Below the pieces are notes generated by a model, which had not been told where the DNA came from, did no database searches, and saw only the letters and a program-made list of their open reading frames with translations. Positions 25,428 to 33,562 of a stretch of 64,000 nt of DNA are shown here, in pieces. Position 1 is the stretch's first letter. Every line of letters begins with the position of its first letter. The translations under genes were made by a program, and so were the position numbers. Source of the stretch: JACPYG01 sp038063015 (lineage in GTDB: Bacteria; Patescibacteriota; Minisyncoccia; Minisyncoccales; Staskawiczbacteraceae); the NCBI GenBank assembly GCA_038063015.1, contig JBBTVX010000006.1:1-64000 (forward strand). The letters are read 5' to 3'.

Positions 25428-26882
25428 ATGGACAACCTAACAAATCTTCCTAATCAAAATACTCAAATTAGCGCTATTCAGCCCAATAAAAGACTTAAAG
25501 CTTCTTTAATTTTAGCAGTATTGATGTTTTTACTTACTTTGGCCGTAGGTGCATTTTTGTTGTTTTATTATTTTGGCCGGTCTCAAAGCGATTTAGCGAA
25601 AAATGCTCTAAAATCCATTTCTAATTATCAGGCGAATATTACTTTTGAAACACAGGATAGAAATTTTGAATCCGAAATGATTGCACAAAAAAGCCAATCT
25701 GTTTTTGTAAAACAGAAAATTTCTACCGCGCTTCCCACAGCAATAATAAATTCGACTGCGCCGGACCAAGAAAATACAAAACAAAATATTATTCTGTTAG
25801 ACGGAAAAATATATATTCAAGATAATTATGACGGCAGCTATTACGTTTCATCCGATAATAGTTTGGAACAACAATTTATTAAAAAAATTTCTTATTTTAC
25901 CCCAGAAAATATATTGCGCTTATTTTCTGATTCCAACGAATTATCCATAGACACTATCCCGGAATCCTTGCAAAAAGAACTGAATTTAACATTTGACGGA
26001 AACGCAATCGGAAAACTGTCTATGAATATTGATTCCAAGACACATAGAATTTCTAATTTTTTCCTCGAAACAAATTCGAAAGAACTAAAGAGAGTATCAA
26101 CATCCTTTTTAAATTATAACAATCAAAATATTGCTGGAATAGACACGCCGGCGTCTGTTAATGAGCTTGGAAGTTATTTGCAAAGAGAAAGCATTTATAT
26201 AAGAACCGAGAAAGATGGTCTATATGATTCACTTTGGAATGTTTGGGAAAAGAAGTATTTCGGTTGCGACCATTGCGTTAATAAATATTGGGATGAGGAT
26301 GGCGATGGTTTGCAGAATATAGAGGAGTTTATTTTTGGTTCCAATCCCTTAATGAAGGATTCTGATTTAAATGAAACAAACGACAAGGATCAGTTAATAA
26401 AAGACAATAAAAATCCAGTGACCGGGACATCCGTACCAGATGTTTATGCAAAATCGATTAACACCCTTAATGCTTTTTTAAATTCGCCATCACAACCGCT
26501 TGGCACGAGCGGTCAAACAACAGGAAGCACGCGTGGAAGAGACGCTGTTTTAATGCGCGGGAAAGATTATTTTTATGTTCCAAGCAGCGCGAAATATCTG
26601 AATTTTGAATACAAATTTTCAGTCAAAAATAATAGAAATTATGTGACATTATTTTTTGATAATAAACTCATTTATCTTATGACGCTATCGCCCAACGAGA
26701 ATTCCCTTAGCGAAACAATTTTAGCGCATGTTCCAATTTCTGATTTCGCGGGAAAAAGCGGACAACTTATGTTCATACTTAATTCTTTTGGCCCGCCAGG
26801 CGGCAACTTTTACGTAAATCTTAGCACAATTAGATTCGGTTATAGTGATTACGATTATAGCGGGTACGACCGCCAATATTAA
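25428..26882 (+). CDS. Membrane-anchored extracellular hypothetical protein with an EF-hand-like Ca-binding segment
   Basis: 484 residues. A cytoplasmic N-terminus of about 24 residues precedes a membrane helix (SLILAVLMFLLTLAVGAFLL). The outer region has a domain that may resemble LppX/outer-surface lipid-binding folds (not certain) and then YWDEDGDGLQNIEEFIFG, an Asp-rich thrombospondin-3/EF-hand-like calcium loop. The last 120 residues look like a beta sandwich (YLNFEYKFSVKNNRNYVTLF). It is followed after 1 nt by another surface protein gene. Function unknown; cell-surface role inferred. Confidence 0.65.
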   Translation: MDNLTNLPNQNTQISAIQPNKRLKASLILAVLMFLLTLAVGAFLLFYYFGRSQSDLAKNALKSISNYQANITFETQDRNFESEMIAQKSQSVFVKQKISTALPTAIINSTAPDQENTKQNIILLDGKIYIQDNYDGSYYVSSDNSLEQQFIKKISYFTPENILRLFSDSNELSIDTIPESLQKELNLTFDGNAIGKLSMNIDSKTHRISNFFLETNSKELKRVSTSFLNYNNQNIAGIDTPASVNELGSYLQRESIYIRTEKDGLYDSLWNVWEKKYFGCDHCVNKYWDEDGDGLQNIEEFIFGSNPLMKDSDLNETNDKDQLIKDNKNPVTGTSVPDVYAKSINTLNAFLNSPSQPLGTSGQTTGSTRGRDAVLMRGKDYFYVPSSAKYLNFEYKFSVKNNRNYVTLFFDNKLIYLMTLSPNENSLSETILAHVPISDFAGKSGQLMFILNSFGPPGGNFYVNLSTIRFGYSDYDYSGYDRQY

Positions 26883-26883
26883 A

Positions 26884-28476
26884 ATGAAAAAACAAAAAGG
26901 AATTTCAAGTTTATTAGTCATAGCGATTGCTGCGGGCGTTGTTATGCTAATTTTAGCCGGAGTTTTTGCATATTATTTTTTTAGCGGGTGGCTCAAAAAT
27001 AAACCTTCAACACAGCAACCAGATAACCAAAATAAAGGCATACTACTAAGCGAGGCAGAACCAAATTTTGCCAAAACATTCCAAATTAATCAGGATGATT
27101 ATGCTTTTTTAGTATCAGTAGGAACATGCGAGCATTCAACTCCTGGCAACGCTCCGTGTAAACCGATAAAAAACAAGATAGATATTAAAGATGTAAAAAC
27201 TTCTCAACTGATTCAAGAGATTAATTTGAGGGACATTGATTCAGATTTTTATTCCTACGATAAATACCCTAATGTAGCATACGAAGATTTAAATTTTGAT
27301 GGAGAAAAAGATTTGGCCATAACGTACAGTCAAAACGCCCCCAATTTAAGTTATTACGATGTTTATCTTTATAATAAAAATACAAAAAAGTTTGAATTGA
27401 GCAAGAATTTTTCTGATGCGATTTCCGGGCATTTAAATTTTTATGCCACAAATTACGGTACTCAAAATGTAATCAGAATTTCGGATAAAAATTCAGAAAT
27501 CAGATATGAGATTATTAATAATGTACCCAAAAAAGTTTACCAAAAAATAGAGGAAGATTCAGGTTCTTTTACAAAAAGAACCGAAGGACGATTGATTAAT
27601 AATACATGGTCTGAAACGGTATCTGCAGAGTCAAATGACGGCAAGGCGTATGAAATTTATACAAATAAAGCATATAATTTTCAAACACTCATCCCGTTTG
27701 AAACTTTTTATATAAAAGGCACAGATAAATATAAAGACACAAGTATTATAGAAACCAATTATGATAATCCAAAATTAGATTCAACAGAGGGAGGAGCGTA
27801 TATTTATTTAGAAAATTATGGGAGTGATTATCCTGACAGAACGGCTGAGTGGTTTAGAAAATCATTAGATAATCCTTCAAGTCCGCCCGATCTAAAACAA
27901 AATATTACAGGCCCGGAGAAAATAAAAAACAATCAATATTCTTATGGGTATATATACAAGGTAACCTATAACGATTCAATCGGTTATCAGGATATTTATT
28001 TTTTTCCAAATTTCGGTTTAGTTTTTAATTATAAAAGTCTCCAAGTTAAGCAGGCATATAAAGAAATAGAGGATGATATGGTTAAGTTTGCTACGCCAAC
28101 AAAAACATTACTGGCAGCCAAAGATCCGATTATAGTTACTTCGCCAAAAGGCGGGGAAAATTTGAGGGTGGGAGAAACACACAATATAATATGGAAAGCA
28201 GAAAACACCTCGGATTTAGCCATTGTTCAAATTACTCTTGTCTTTAATCATTCCTACAATCTCAATTCTCCATATGGTCCGGAATCCTGCATAATGGATT
28301 CTGCTCATCCTGCAAAAAATACAGGGACATATTCGTGGACAATACCAAGCGAATGCGAGGGCGTTAAGTTGGGTGGCGATAATCAATATTATATAACAGT
28401 TTTTGTTAAGGACTGGGCAACCGGGAAACTCTTTTCTGACGACAGTGGTTATTTTACAATAGCACCGCAAAATTAA
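26884..28476 (+). CDS. Membrane-anchored surface protein with C-terminal Kre9/KNH-like domain
   Basis: 530 residues from ATG 26884, 1 nt after the previous stop; an upstream in-frame ATG would overlap that gene. An N-terminal helix (GISSLLVIAIAAGVVMLILAG) anchors it. The middle (about 50-200) has VG/FG-GAP-like features (YEDLNFDGEKDLAITYS). The C-terminal 110 residues, from IIVTSPKGGENLRVGETHNI, match the Kre9_KNH / Ser-Thr-rich Ig-like domain often found in CPR surface proteins. Probably co-expressed with the preceding gene. Exact role unknown. Confidence 0.65.
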   Translation: MKKQKGISSLLVIAIAAGVVMLILAGVFAYYFFSGWLKNKPSTQQPDNQNKGILLSEAEPNFAKTFQINQDDYAFLVSVGTCEHSTPGNAPCKPIKNKIDIKDVKTSQLIQEINLRDIDSDFYSYDKYPNVAYEDLNFDGEKDLAITYSQNAPNLSYYDVYLYNKNTKKFELSKNFSDAISGHLNFYATNYGTQNVIRISDKNSEIRYEIINNVPKKVYQKIEEDSGSFTKRTEGRLINNTWSETVSAESNDGKAYEIYTNKAYNFQTLIPFETFYIKGTDKYKDTSIIETNYDNPKLDSTEGGAYIYLENYGSDYPDRTAEWFRKSLDNPSSPPDLKQNITGPEKIKNNQYSYGYIYKVTYNDSIGYQDIYFFPNFGLVFNYKSLQVKQAYKEIEDDMVKFATPTKTLLAAKDPIIVTSPKGGENLRVGETHNIIWKAENTSDLAIVQITLVFNHSYNLNSPYGPESCIMDSAHPAKNTGTYSWTIPSECEGVKLGGDNQYYITVFVKDWATGKLFSDDSGYFTIAPQN

Positions 28477-28492
28477 CTTACTTCCCGGGCCG

Positions 28493-28511
28493 CGTCAACG
28501 ACGGTTTTTTT
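28493..28511 (+). terminator. Weak terminator after the surface-protein pair
   Basis: A short CGTC / GACG stem with AAC loop is followed by seven T (28505-28511). Weak stem, but well placed 17 nt after the stop codon. Confidence 0.45.
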
Positions 28512-28558
28512 GCTCGTGCTATTGCCGATTAGACTAGAAAGAAGTAAAATAAAAAAAT

Positions 28559-29293
28559 ATGAATATTTTTGCGCCGATAATTTTTTCAGTCGCTACTTTT
28601 TTTTCCACATATTTGGGCGGGCTTTTTGCAATAAGATTTAAAGACAAGTTGCATTTTATCATGGCTTTTGCGGCCGGAGTTTTATTGGGAGTTGTCAGTT
28701 TTGAAATTTTTCCAGAAATTATTGAACAGGTTAAAGTTAATAACTTTAATCCAATTGAAGCTATGATTGCTCTGGTAGCAGGGTTTTTATTGTTCCACAT
28801 TATGGAAAAAACTATTTTAATACACCACGTTCATGAGGGCGACTATGCGGAACATAAACATCCCAAAGTAGGAATTGCCTCTGCCTTGGCCTTGACGGGA
28901 CATAGTTTTATAGATGGAATCGGTATTGGTCTCGGCTTTCAAATTAGCCCGGCGGTCGGGTTATTAGTAGCTATAGCTGTAATATCTCACTCCTTTACAG
29001 ATGGATTAAATAGTATGGCTTTAATGCTTACTAATAAAAATACCGCCAAAAAATCTAAAATATTTTTATTTTTGCATTCTACGGCTCCGGTTTTAGGAGT
29101 TGTCTCAACTTTCTTTTTTGCAGTCTCTCCGCGCTTTTTAGTTTTATATTTAGGATTTTTCGCCGGATTTTTGCTTTATATAGGAGCTAGTGATATTTTG
29201 CCAGAGGCGCACTCAAAGCGCAGCTCTTATAAACTTTTATGTCTTACTATTTTAGGAGCCCTGTTTGTCTTTATTGTTTCTCGGCTTGCATAA
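28559..29293 (+). CDS. ZIP family divalent metal transporter
   Basis: 244 residues with about eight membrane helices. TM4 carries LTGHSFIDGIGIG and TM5 ISHSFTDGLN; these replace the common HNxPEG and HExPHE-type metal-site motifs but keep His and Asp. A His-rich loop (ILIHHVHEGDYAEHKH) lies between TM3 and TM4, as usual for ZIP. It likely imports zinc, iron or manganese. The TM5 Glu-to-Asp change could alter selectivity (inference). Confidence 0.85.
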   Translation: MNIFAPIIFSVATFFSTYLGGLFAIRFKDKLHFIMAFAAGVLLGVVSFEIFPEIIEQVKVNNFNPIEAMIALVAGFLLFHIMEKTILIHHVHEGDYAEHKHPKVGIASALALTGHSFIDGIGIGLGFQISPAVGLLVAIAVISHSFTDGLNSMALMLTNKNTAKKSKIFLFLHSTAPVLGVVSTFFFAVSPRFLVLYLGFFAGFLLYIGASDILPEAHSKRSSYKLLCLTILGALFVFIVSRLA

Positions 29294-29300
29294 TAAAAAG

Positions 29301-29374
29301 AATATATGAATAATTTAAAATTATTCATATATTACTGCGTTCGGTTGAAATACAAAAATTTATTTTTGTATTTC
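29301..29374 (+). terminator. Two stacked perfect inverted repeats after the ZIP gene
   Basis: A 15-bp perfect palindrome (AATATATGAATAATT / AATTATTCATATATT, 3-nt loop; 29301-29333) and a 13-bp one (GAAATACAAAAAT / ATTTTTGTATTTC; 29347-29374). They sit between the ZIP gene and the DUF5667 gene and probably end transcription; they could also be regulatory. Confidence 0.6.
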
Positions 29375-29426
29375 TTTCTCACTTGTAATATAATACAATT
29401 AAGAAATAATAATTAAATAAAAAAAC

Positions 29427-30509
29427 ATGAAAGTAAAATACAAGTTTTTGATAATAAGCGTTGTTCTTTTGGGAGCAGTGTCAGTTCCTTTATTTATAAA
29501 AGCGCAGGATGAAAATACCGCTTCTTTGACCAATGAGACAATCAGCGACGAAGCCAGTCAGGCCTTAACAGAAAGCGCTGGTTTAGATGATGAGTTGGAA
29601 ACATTAGACGGAGTTCAGGTTGATGAAGCAAAAAGCATGCCGTCTAATTTTGGTTTTTGGTGGAAAAATGCAAGAGAATGGACTTCTTTGGCGTTAACGA
29701 TTAATCCAGTTAAAAAAGCGGAAAAACAATTAAGATTTGCTGAAGAAAGGACAAAATTAGCTAATTACATAATTCAAAACAGCACTGACCCCAAAGTTCA
29801 AGAAAAAGCTCAGAAGATGCTGGAAAAAGCTAATGGATATATGCAGAAAATTGAGGATAAAAAAGATGATTTGGCAAAAAAGGCAGACGAAAGGTCTCAA
29901 AAATTGTTGAAGAATATAGCCAAACATTATCTAAATAAGGAGCGCCTTTTAGAAAAAATTGAAGATAAATTGCCTCCGGAAAAATTAGAGGAGTTTCAGC
30001 AATTTCGTCAACAAGTAAAAGCCCGCCAAAAAGTTTTTTTAGATAATTTACAAAATAATCCTAATGTTACCAAAGAAATAAAAAACAAGGCAATTGATGT
30101 TTTGTCTAGGGTTGAAAATTTGCAACAAAGAAGAGAAGAATTTAGAACCCAGCAGAAAGGCATTTTAGAAGAAATAAAAGCTGGAAATCAGGATGCCAAG
30201 AAGCAATTTGAAGAATTAAGACGGGAAAAACAACAAAAAACAGAGCAGGTTAAAGAGCAATTTAAAGAGCAAAAACAGGAAATTATAAATAGAATTAAAT
30301 CGGGAGAAAAAGAAGCGGTTGAAAAACTAAAAGAACTTAACCAGGAACGGCAAAAAGAAACTGCAAAGATACGCGAGGAAGTAAAACAAAAAGCAGTGGA
30401 ATTCAAACAAGAAATACAGCAGAAAAGAAAAGAAGGATTGCAAAAAATACAGGAAAACAAAGAGCAGTTAAAAGAGAAAATTAAAAACATTGAATCAGTC
30501 GATAATTAA
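29427..30509 (+). CDS. Secreted coiled-coil protein with DUF5667-like region
   Basis: 360 residues. Signal peptide-like N-terminus (YKFLIISVVLLGAVSVPLFI, cleavage near IKAQD). The region NAREWTSLALTINPVKKAEKQ is typical of DUF5667 proteins of CPR. The rest is a highly charged Lys/Glu/Gln coiled coil. Function is unknown; extracytoplasmic and probably structural or oligomeric by inference. It is monocistronic, with a terminator 35 nt after the stop. Confidence 0.75.
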   Translation: MKVKYKFLIISVVLLGAVSVPLFIKAQDENTASLTNETISDEASQALTESAGLDDELETLDGVQVDEAKSMPSNFGFWWKNAREWTSLALTINPVKKAEKQLRFAEERTKLANYIIQNSTDPKVQEKAQKMLEKANGYMQKIEDKKDDLAKKADERSQKLLKNIAKHYLNKERLLEKIEDKLPPEKLEEFQQFRQQVKARQKVFLDNLQNNPNVTKEIKNKAIDVLSRVENLQQRREEFRTQQKGILEEIKAGNQDAKKQFEELRREKQQKTEQVKEQFKEQKQEIINRIKSGEKEAVEKLKELNQERQKETAKIREEVKQKAVEFKQEIQQKRKEGLQKIQENKEQLKEKIKNIESVDN

Positions 30510-30543
30510 AAGGAAAATAAATATATTAAACCAGCTGAAAATT

Positions 30544-30567
30544 AAAACCCCGTAAAAACGGGGTTTT
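30544..30567 (+). terminator. Rho-independent terminator after the DUF5667 gene
   Basis: AAAACCCCG / CGGGGTTTT 9-bp stem with TAAAAA loop. It lies only 5 nt before the rlmN start codon, so rlmN either uses read-through or is transcribed from inside this hairpin region. Confidence 0.85.
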
Positions 30568-30572
30568 ACGCT

Positions 30573-31580
30573 ATGGATTTAAATAATTTAGAAAAAGTTT
30601 TAAAAAAAGAACCCGAATACAGACAAAAACAGGCTAATTTAGCCGTGTTTGTCAACCTAATTGAAGATTGGCAAGAGGCCACTTTTTTTGGTTTACAACT
30701 GAGGCAAGAATTAAATAAAGAATGTCCGCTTTCAATTAAAGCTGAAACCCTTGTTTCAAAAACAAAAGATAGTATAAAAGCAAGTATTACTCTAAAAGAC
30801 GACCTTAAGATTAAATCTGTTTTAATGCATCATAAAGATGGCAGAAACACAGTTTGTGTTTCTTGCCAGGTTGGTTGCGCCTTGGGATGTGAATTTTGCG
30901 CTACGGGGAAAATGGGGTTTGAAAGAAATTTAGATTGTTTTGAAATTATAGAACAAGCGCTCTTTTTTGCCAGATATCTCAAGAAAAATAACAAGAGAAT
31001 AAGCAACGTTGTTTTTATGGGGATGGGGGAACCCTTTCTAAATTATGAGAATGTTTTGAAAGCAATAAGAATTTTAAATTATAAAGAAGGATTGAATATA
31101 GGAGCAAGAAATATTTCTGTTTCAACCGCAGGAATTCCAGAAGGCATTGAAAAGTTATCAAAAGAAGGTTTTCAGGTAAACTTAGCCGTGTCTTTACACG
31201 CTCCAAACAATAAATTACGAAGCCAAATTATGCCTATAAATAAAAAATATATACTAGAGCAAGTTTTAAAAGCAGTTGATAGTTATATTAAAATAACAAA
31301 AAGAAAGGTAATGTTTGAATATCTTTTGATTAAAGATATTAACGATTCTGATCAGCACGCTATGGAATTGGCAAAATTAATGCGTAAGCCCTTATATTTT
31401 TTGAATTTAATTTTGTATAACTCAACAGGATTTTTTAAACCCTCTTCGGCAAAAAGAGTAGAGGAGTTTAAAAAGATCTTGAAAACAGCTGGAGTAAATT
31501 TTTCACAAAGACACAGGTTTGGAGATGATATTAAGGCGGCCTGCGGTCAATTCGCTGTCAAAAACCGCATTATATTGTAA
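30573..31580 (+). CDS. rlmN: 23S rRNA (adenine2503-C2) methyltransferase RlmN (radical SAM)
   Basis: 335 residues. CALGCEFC is the radical SAM cluster motif CxxxCxxC; FMGMGEPFLNYENV, ISVSTAGIP and NLAVSLHAP are the family motifs. The C-terminal Cys in AACGQF corresponds to the Cys that forms the methyl-transfer intermediate. It methylates A2503 of 23S rRNA and often A37 of tRNA. The start follows a terminator closely and has no clear Shine-Dalgarno, so translation may be leaderless. Confidence 0.95.
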   Translation: MDLNNLEKVLKKEPEYRQKQANLAVFVNLIEDWQEATFFGLQLRQELNKECPLSIKAETLVSKTKDSIKASITLKDDLKIKSVLMHHKDGRNTVCVSCQVGCALGCEFCATGKMGFERNLDCFEIIEQALFFARYLKKNNKRISNVVFMGMGEPFLNYENVLKAIRILNYKEGLNIGARNISVSTAGIPEGIEKLSKEGFQVNLAVSLHAPNNKLRSQIMPINKKYILEQVLKAVDSYIKITKRKVMFEYLLIKDINDSDQHAMELAKLMRKPLYFLNLILYNSTGFFKPSSAKRVEEFKKILKTAGVNFSQRHRFGDDIKAACGQFAVKNRIIL

Positions 31581-31603
31581 TTTTTTTAAAATTAAGATAT
31601 AAT
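31575..31603 (+). promoter_or_regulatory. Candidate promoter of the ATP synthase operon
   Basis: TTGTAA (31575-31580, overlapping the rlmN stop), 17-nt spacer, perfect TATAAT (31598-31603). A start near 31610 would leave a leader of about 45 nt. Confidence 0.65.
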
Positions 31604-31621
31604 AAGAACTTGATTTATCAT

Positions 31622-31654
31622 ACATAGATAATTCGTTATCTATGTTTTAATTTT
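31622..31654 (+). promoter_or_regulatory. Hairpin in the atp operon leader
   Basis: A perfect 10-bp stem ACATAGATAA / TTATCTATGT with a UUCG tetraloop, followed by TTTTAATTTT directly before the atpB ATG. It resembles a terminator placed within the leader, so it may attenuate the operon, protect the mRNA 5' end, or end rlmN transcription. Confidence 0.65.
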
Positions 31655-32386
31655 ATGGAGGAAATTTCATTAAAAGCCCAAGAATTGTTTAATATCGGAG
31701 GGTTTAGCATGACTAATAGTTTTCTTTTGACTCTGGTTGTTTCTTTGCTTTTAATATCGGGAGCTTTTATTGTGAGCAGGAAAATAAGCATTATTCCCGG
31801 AAAACTGCAGGGAGCCATAGAAATGGGAGCGGAAGGACTTTTAAGTTTGATGGAGTCAACCTTGGGCAGTATGGAAAAAGCGCAAAGATATTTTCCATTG
31901 GTGGCGACTATTTTTATTTTTATACTTGTTTCAAATCTTTTAGGAATTCTTCCCGGAGTGGGTTCTTTAACATTCCATAGCGGACAGGGTGAAGCGTCCC
32001 TTTTTCGTTCTCCGGCAAGCGATTTGAATTTTACTTTAGCTTTTGCCGTTATATCGGTTTTAGCAACTAATATCTTAGGAATGTCCGTGGTCGGGGTTTT
32101 TCCTCACATAGGCAAGTTTTTAAATTTTACCAATCCAATTAATTTTTTTATAGGCATATTAGAGCTTATTTCCGAAATCGCTAAAGTAATTTCTTTATCA
32201 TTCAGGCTGTTTGGCAATGTATTTGCCGGAGAGGTTTTATTGACAATAATATTTTTTTTAGCGCCATATATTATACCATTGCCATTTTTGTTTTTAGAGC
32301 TTTTTGTCGGATTAATCCAGGCGTTTATATTTGCAATGATTACTTTGGTTTCTATTTCCTTGCATACCGCGATACACGAACATTAA
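31655..32386 (+). CDS. atpB: F0F1 ATP synthase subunit a
   Basis: 243 residues with five or six membrane helices. SFRLFGNVFAGEVLLTII contains the essential Arg of helix 4 in the family pattern (LxxRLxGN). ITLVSISLHTAIHEH closes the final helices and tail. Subunit a forms the half-channels for the coupling ion. No clear Shine-Dalgarno precedes the ATG; the internal GGAGG just after the ATG is not usable for this start. First gene of the operon a-c-b-delta-alpha-gamma-beta-epsilon. Confidence 0.93.
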   Translation: MEEISLKAQELFNIGGFSMTNSFLLTLVVSLLLISGAFIVSRKISIIPGKLQGAIEMGAEGLLSLMESTLGSMEKAQRYFPLVATIFIFILVSNLLGILPGVGSLTFHSGQGEASLFRSPASDLNFTLAFAVISVLATNILGMSVVGVFPHIGKFLNFTNPINFFIGILELISEIAKVISLSFRLFGNVFAGEVLLTIIFFLAPYIIPLPFLFLELFVGLIQAFIFAMITLVSISLHTAIHEH

Positions 32387-32436
32387 AAAATAAAGGTCAA
32401 ATAAAATAATAATATAATTAATTTAAATTTAAAAAA

Positions 32437-32667
32437 ATGGACGCAGAATCAATTCGAACATTAGCGGTGGCGGGAGCATTAGCTCTTGGAGCTATATTTC
32501 CGGCAATTTCAATTGGTTGGATAGGGTCAAACGCCGTGAAAGCAATAGGCAGAAATCCTGAAGCCGCATCAAAGGTGCAGACAATGGCAATTTTAGCAAT
32601 TGCCTTCGCTGAAGCTATTGCTATTTATGCTTTAGTTATAGCGTTGATTGTAAAATTCGTTGCATAA
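32437..32667 (+). CDS. atpE: F0F1 ATP synthase subunit c
   Basis: 76 residues, two helices joined by the polar loop AIGRNPEA. The ion-binding carboxylate is E59 in IAFAEAIAIY. Helix 1 (LALGAIFPAISIGWIG) lacks the Gln typical of sodium-binding rings, and no Ser/Thr follows E59, so proton coupling is more likely. The Gly-rich helix-packing motif is degenerate, with a Phe-Pro in it. It ends directly at the atpF ATG with no gap. Confidence 0.93.
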   Translation: MDAESIRTLAVAGALALGAIFPAISIGWIGSNAVKAIGRNPEAASKVQTMAILAIAFAEAIAIYALVIALIVKFVA

Positions 32668-33168
32668 ATGAATGCATTGTTTGAACAACTAGGAATAAAC
32701 TGGAAGCTTTTTTTAAGCCAAGCGGTCAATTTTTTTATACTTTTGCTTGTATTAAGAGCTTTTGTTTACAAGCCCCTTTTAGCTGTTATAAAAAAGCGTA
32801 ATGATAAGATAAGAGAAGGTTTAGTAAAAGCAGAAGAGGCAGATGTAAGGCTAAAAGAAGTTGATATTATCGCCAAAAACAAATTGAAACAGGCGGACCA
32901 AGATTCTATAGGCATTATTAAGAAAACCGAAGAAAAGGCGAAGATTTTCGAGCGCGAATTACAAAAGAAAAACGAAGAAAAACAATTTCAAACACAGAAA
33001 GAGGCGCAAGACCAGTTAAAAAAACAATTAGAAGAAAATAAAAAGGTTGTTTTAGCGCAGGCAACAGAATTAGTTAAAAAAACAATAATAAAAACAGTTG
33101 GCTTAAATCCGGACGCAATAGACGAAGCGCTTATTAAAAGAGCGATTGAAGGCGCGAAGCATGAATAA
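32668..33168 (+). CDS. atpF: F0F1 ATP synthase subunit b
   Basis: 166 residues: an N-terminal membrane helix (FLSQAVNFFILLLVLRAFVY) and a long charged coiled coil forming the peripheral stalk. Length is normal for b. Its 3' end overlaps the start of atpH by 8 nt. Confidence 0.9.
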   Translation: MNALFEQLGINWKLFLSQAVNFFILLLVLRAFVYKPLLAVIKKRNDKIREGLVKAEEADVRLKEVDIIAKNKLKQADQDSIGIIKKTEEKAKIFERELQKKNEEKQFQTQKEAQDQLKKQLEENKKVVLAQATELVKKTIIKTVGLNPDAIDEALIKRAIEGAKHE

Positions 33169-33538
33169 ACAAAACAGGATAAAATTATACGCTAAAGCAT
33201 TGACAGAAGTTTTGGTCAAGAAGGGTATTGACGAAAAAAAGATTATAAATAATTTTATAAATCTTTTAGTTAAATCGGGGCAGGAAAGAAAATCAAAAGA
33301 AATTTTAAGTTTAACCGAAGATTTTCTTTTAGCAAAACAGGGGAAAAGAAAAATTATTTTTGAAACCGCAAGAAAAACGACAGTCAATCAAAAGAAAATA
33401 TTGAGTAATTTTGCAAAAGAGGGAGATGTTGTTAAAGAAAAAATTAATCCGGAAATAATTGCAGGCATAAAAATTATTATTAATAACGAGAAGCAGTTTG
33501 ACGCTTCAATGCAAAAGAAATTACAAAGCATATTTTAA
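33161..33538 (+). CDS. atpH: F0F1 ATP synthase subunit delta, short form
   Basis: 125 residues from ATG 33161 (MNKQNRIKLYAKAL), where the family typically has about 175-180. The N-terminal helical domain is recognisable (YAKALTEVLVKKG); the C-terminal part retains INPEIIAGIKIIINNE, like the family end VDPSLIGGxxVxxG. The middle is shortened. It connects the peripheral stalk to alpha. The chosen start is inside the end of atpF, giving coupled translation. Confidence 0.85.
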   Translation: MNKQNRIKLYAKALTEVLVKKGIDEKKIINNFINLLVKSGQERKSKEILSLTEDFLLAKQGKRKIIFETARKTTVNQKKILSNFAKEGDVVKEKINPEIIAGIKIIINNEKQFDASMQKKLQSIF

Positions 33539-33562
33539 CCATTTACAATTTAAAATTTATAT

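Noticed and set aside
26845..26883. Start of the second surface protein at 26845
   Set aside because: It would overlap the preceding gene by 38 nt; ATG 26884 lies 1 nt after the stop and is followed by a signal/anchor helix.
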